Shown: positions 5,639 to 6,389 of the stretch, in pieces | How positions within the stretch are numbered: position 1 is the stretch's first letter | Layout: every line of letters begins with the position of its first letter | NCBI GenBank assembly: GCA_031363055.1 | Contig: JANLTP010000230.1 | Span: 1 to 6,389, forward strand | Origin: JANLTP01 sp031363055 | GTDB lineage: Bacteria; Pseudomonadota; Gammaproteobacteria; Burkholderiales; Burkholderiaceae_E | Direction of reading: 5' to 3' | Length of the DNA: 6,389 nt | Notes under the pieces: generated by a model | Database searches by the model: none | Told to the model about the DNA's origin: nothing | The model's input: only the letters and a program-made list of their open reading frames with translations | Program-made: the position numbers and the translations under genes

Positions 5639-6203
5639 TCATATTTTTACATTGCGTGAGACCGACCACGAGGTTTGGCTGTCGCGCTCCGCGGCTGACT
5701 ACAAGCTGCACTTGGGCGATGCTGTGCTGGAGGTCGAGCTAACCCGCGAGGGAAAAGAGCGGTCAATACTGAGCGTTGACGGGCGAAGCGAGCCGGTCAC
5801 GATCGCTTTGCACGGCGACACAGTGCATGTGCATCTGGACGGCGCCATGTACACCTTGCGCTATAGCGATGCGCTGAGCCGCTTGGCGCGTCAAAGCCAG
5901 GGCAGGGGGGGTGACAGCATCGTGGCACCGATGCCGGGTACGGTCGTCGCTGTGCACGCCATTGCCGGCGCGACAGTGCGCCGGGGCGAAGCCTTGCTGG
6001 TGATCGAAAGCATGAAGCTCGAAACCACCATCGCGGCACCCCGCGACGCCGTCGTCGAGGCCGTGCAAGGGCAGCTTGGCCGCAGCTTCGAGCGCGATGC
6101 CGTTCTGGTGACGCTTGCGCCCATGAACGAGCCTGGGGCTGCAGCCGAACCTGGGTCTGTAGCCGAACCCGGAGGCCCACGCGAGGCCGGGCGCCTGATA
6201 TGA
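5631..6203 (+). CDS. Biotin carboxyl carrier protein with N-terminal BT-like linker domain
   Basis: 190 residues. It carries the biotin that shuttles carboxylate between the biotin carboxylase and the carboxyltransferase. Residues 1-80 are a beta-rich stretch resembling the BT domain that follows biotin carboxylase in MCC-type alpha subunits (for example GDTVHVHLDGAMYTLRY, 62-78). Residues 96-163 form the biotinyl domain, with VAPMPGTVV (98-106) and the attachment motif ESMKLE (126-131), biotin-accepting lysine K129. The common motif is EAMKME, so Ala-to-Ser and Met-to-Leu changes flank the lysine. The C-terminal 25 residues are a Glu-Pro-Gly repeat tail outside the fold. ATG 5631 is the first start codon in frame after the upstream TAA. 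Together with the preceding gene it equals one MCC/GCC alpha subunit cut in two. Its TGA overlaps the next ATG (ATGA, 6200-6203). Confidence 0.88.
   Translation: MSDHIFTLRETDHEVWLSRSAADYKLHLGDAVLEVELTREGKERSILSVDGRSEPVTIALHGDTVHVHLDGAMYTLRYSDALSRLARQSQGRGGDSIVAPMPGTVVAVHAIAGATVRRGEALLVIESMKLETTIAAPRDAVVEAVQGQLGRSFERDAVLVTLAPMNEPGAAAEPGSVAEPGGPREAGRLI
6129..6179 (+). repeat. 18-bp tandem repeat encoding a Glu-Pro-Gly tail
   Basis: Units start at 6129, 6147 and 6165, encoding EPGAAA, EPGSVA and EPGGPR. The first two units match at about 14 of 18 bases; the third diverges after EPG, and a degenerate EAGR follows. It lies in frame at the C-terminus of the biotin carrier, past the folded domain, so copy number could vary without breaking the protein. 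Confidence 0.6.
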
Positions 6204-6389
6204 AGCGCATCGAATCTCGACTCGATACCCGCTCGGCCGAGTTTGTCGCCAACGCCACCCATCACCGCCTACTTGCCGCCGAACTCAAGGAGCGGCAACA
6301 CCAAGCTCGTTCGGTGCGTCCGGAACGCGACATGCAACGGCTGGCGCGGCAGAATAAACTATTCATTCGCGAGCGCCTGAACCACCTGC
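6200..6389 (+). CDS. Acyl-CoA carboxylase carboxyltransferase beta subunit (N-terminal part)
   Basis: Only 63 codons are present before the right edge; the full family length is about 530-540 residues. The translation begins MKRIESRLDTRSAEFVANA and ends RLARQNKLFIRERLNHL, matching the start of MCC/GCC beta subunits (LiuB, AtuC), where a RSAEF-ANA stretch is followed by RHxARGKLxxRERI-LL. The Gly before the Lys in the usual GKL is Asn here. The subunit moves the carboxyl group from biotin to the acyl-CoA. The residue that distinguishes methylcrotonyl- from geranyl-CoA specificity lies beyond the edge. ATG 6200 overlaps the carrier stop by 4 bp, so translation is probably coupled; GAGG at 6183-6186 is a weak, distant ribosome site. 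Confidence 0.8.
   Translation, partial: MKRIESRLDTRSAEFVANATHHRLLAAELKERQHQARSVRPERDMQRLARQNKLFIRERLNHL

Noticed and set aside
4875..5711. Minus-strand open frame of 278 codons opposite the biotin carboxylase and carrier genes
   Set aside because: It crosses two well-supported genes on the other strand and its translation has no family motif; long antisense frames are common in GC-rich DNA.
1..6389. CRISPR array, tRNA or rRNA gene, insertion sequence or prophage element
   Set aside because: No spaced repeat array, tRNA or rRNA-like sequence, transposase motif or terminal inverted repeats were seen; coding density and composition are uniform.

Overview
The window reads as part of a proteobacterial chromosome: GC-rich coding DNA, Shine-Dalgarno starts, tightly packed genes and an AT-rich intergenic gap. 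Gene content resembles the atu (acyclic terpene utilization) and liu (leucine/isovalerate) catabolic clusters known from Pseudomonas and from other gamma- and betaproteobacteria. The sequence alone does not fix the genus.

Layout. Positions 1-455 (minus strand) hold the N-terminal 151 residues of an acyl-CoA dehydrogenase of the isovaleryl/citronellyl-CoA type, cut by the window edge. Positions 456-744 are a divergent control region with two matching 21-bp inverted repeats, one over each deduced promoter. From 745 to the right end, six plus-strand genes form one compact operon: a crotonase-family enoyl-CoA hydratase (745-1527), an AtuA/DUF1446 protein with its C-terminal ferredoxin-fold domain (GTG start at 1544, to 3400), a TetR-family regulator (3409-4137), a biotin carboxylase (4134-5618), a biotin carboxyl carrier protein with an N-terminal linker domain (5631-6203), and the start of a carboxyltransferase beta subunit (6200 onward, cut by the window edge). 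Gaps are 16, 8 and 12 bp, and two junctions are 4-bp ATGA overlaps.

How the genes fit together. The dehydrogenase would make an alpha,beta-unsaturated branched acyl-CoA. The biotin carboxylase, carrier and carboxyltransferase would carboxylate its gamma position, as methylcrotonyl-CoA carboxylase (MCC) or geranyl-CoA carboxylase (GCC) do. The hydratase would add water to the resulting glutaconyl-type CoA. AtuA accompanies such clusters but its reaction is not established. The TetR protein is the obvious candidate for binding the paired operators. Whether the substrate is a leucine-derived C5 unit, a terpenoid acyl-CoA or something else cannot be read from this window, because the substrate-pocket part of the beta subunit lies outside it.

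Points most worth a second look: the carboxylase alpha subunit, one polypeptide in MCC and GCC, is split here by a single in-frame TAA at the linker between its domains; and the two operators overlap both divergent promoters, giving a concrete regulatory hypothesis.
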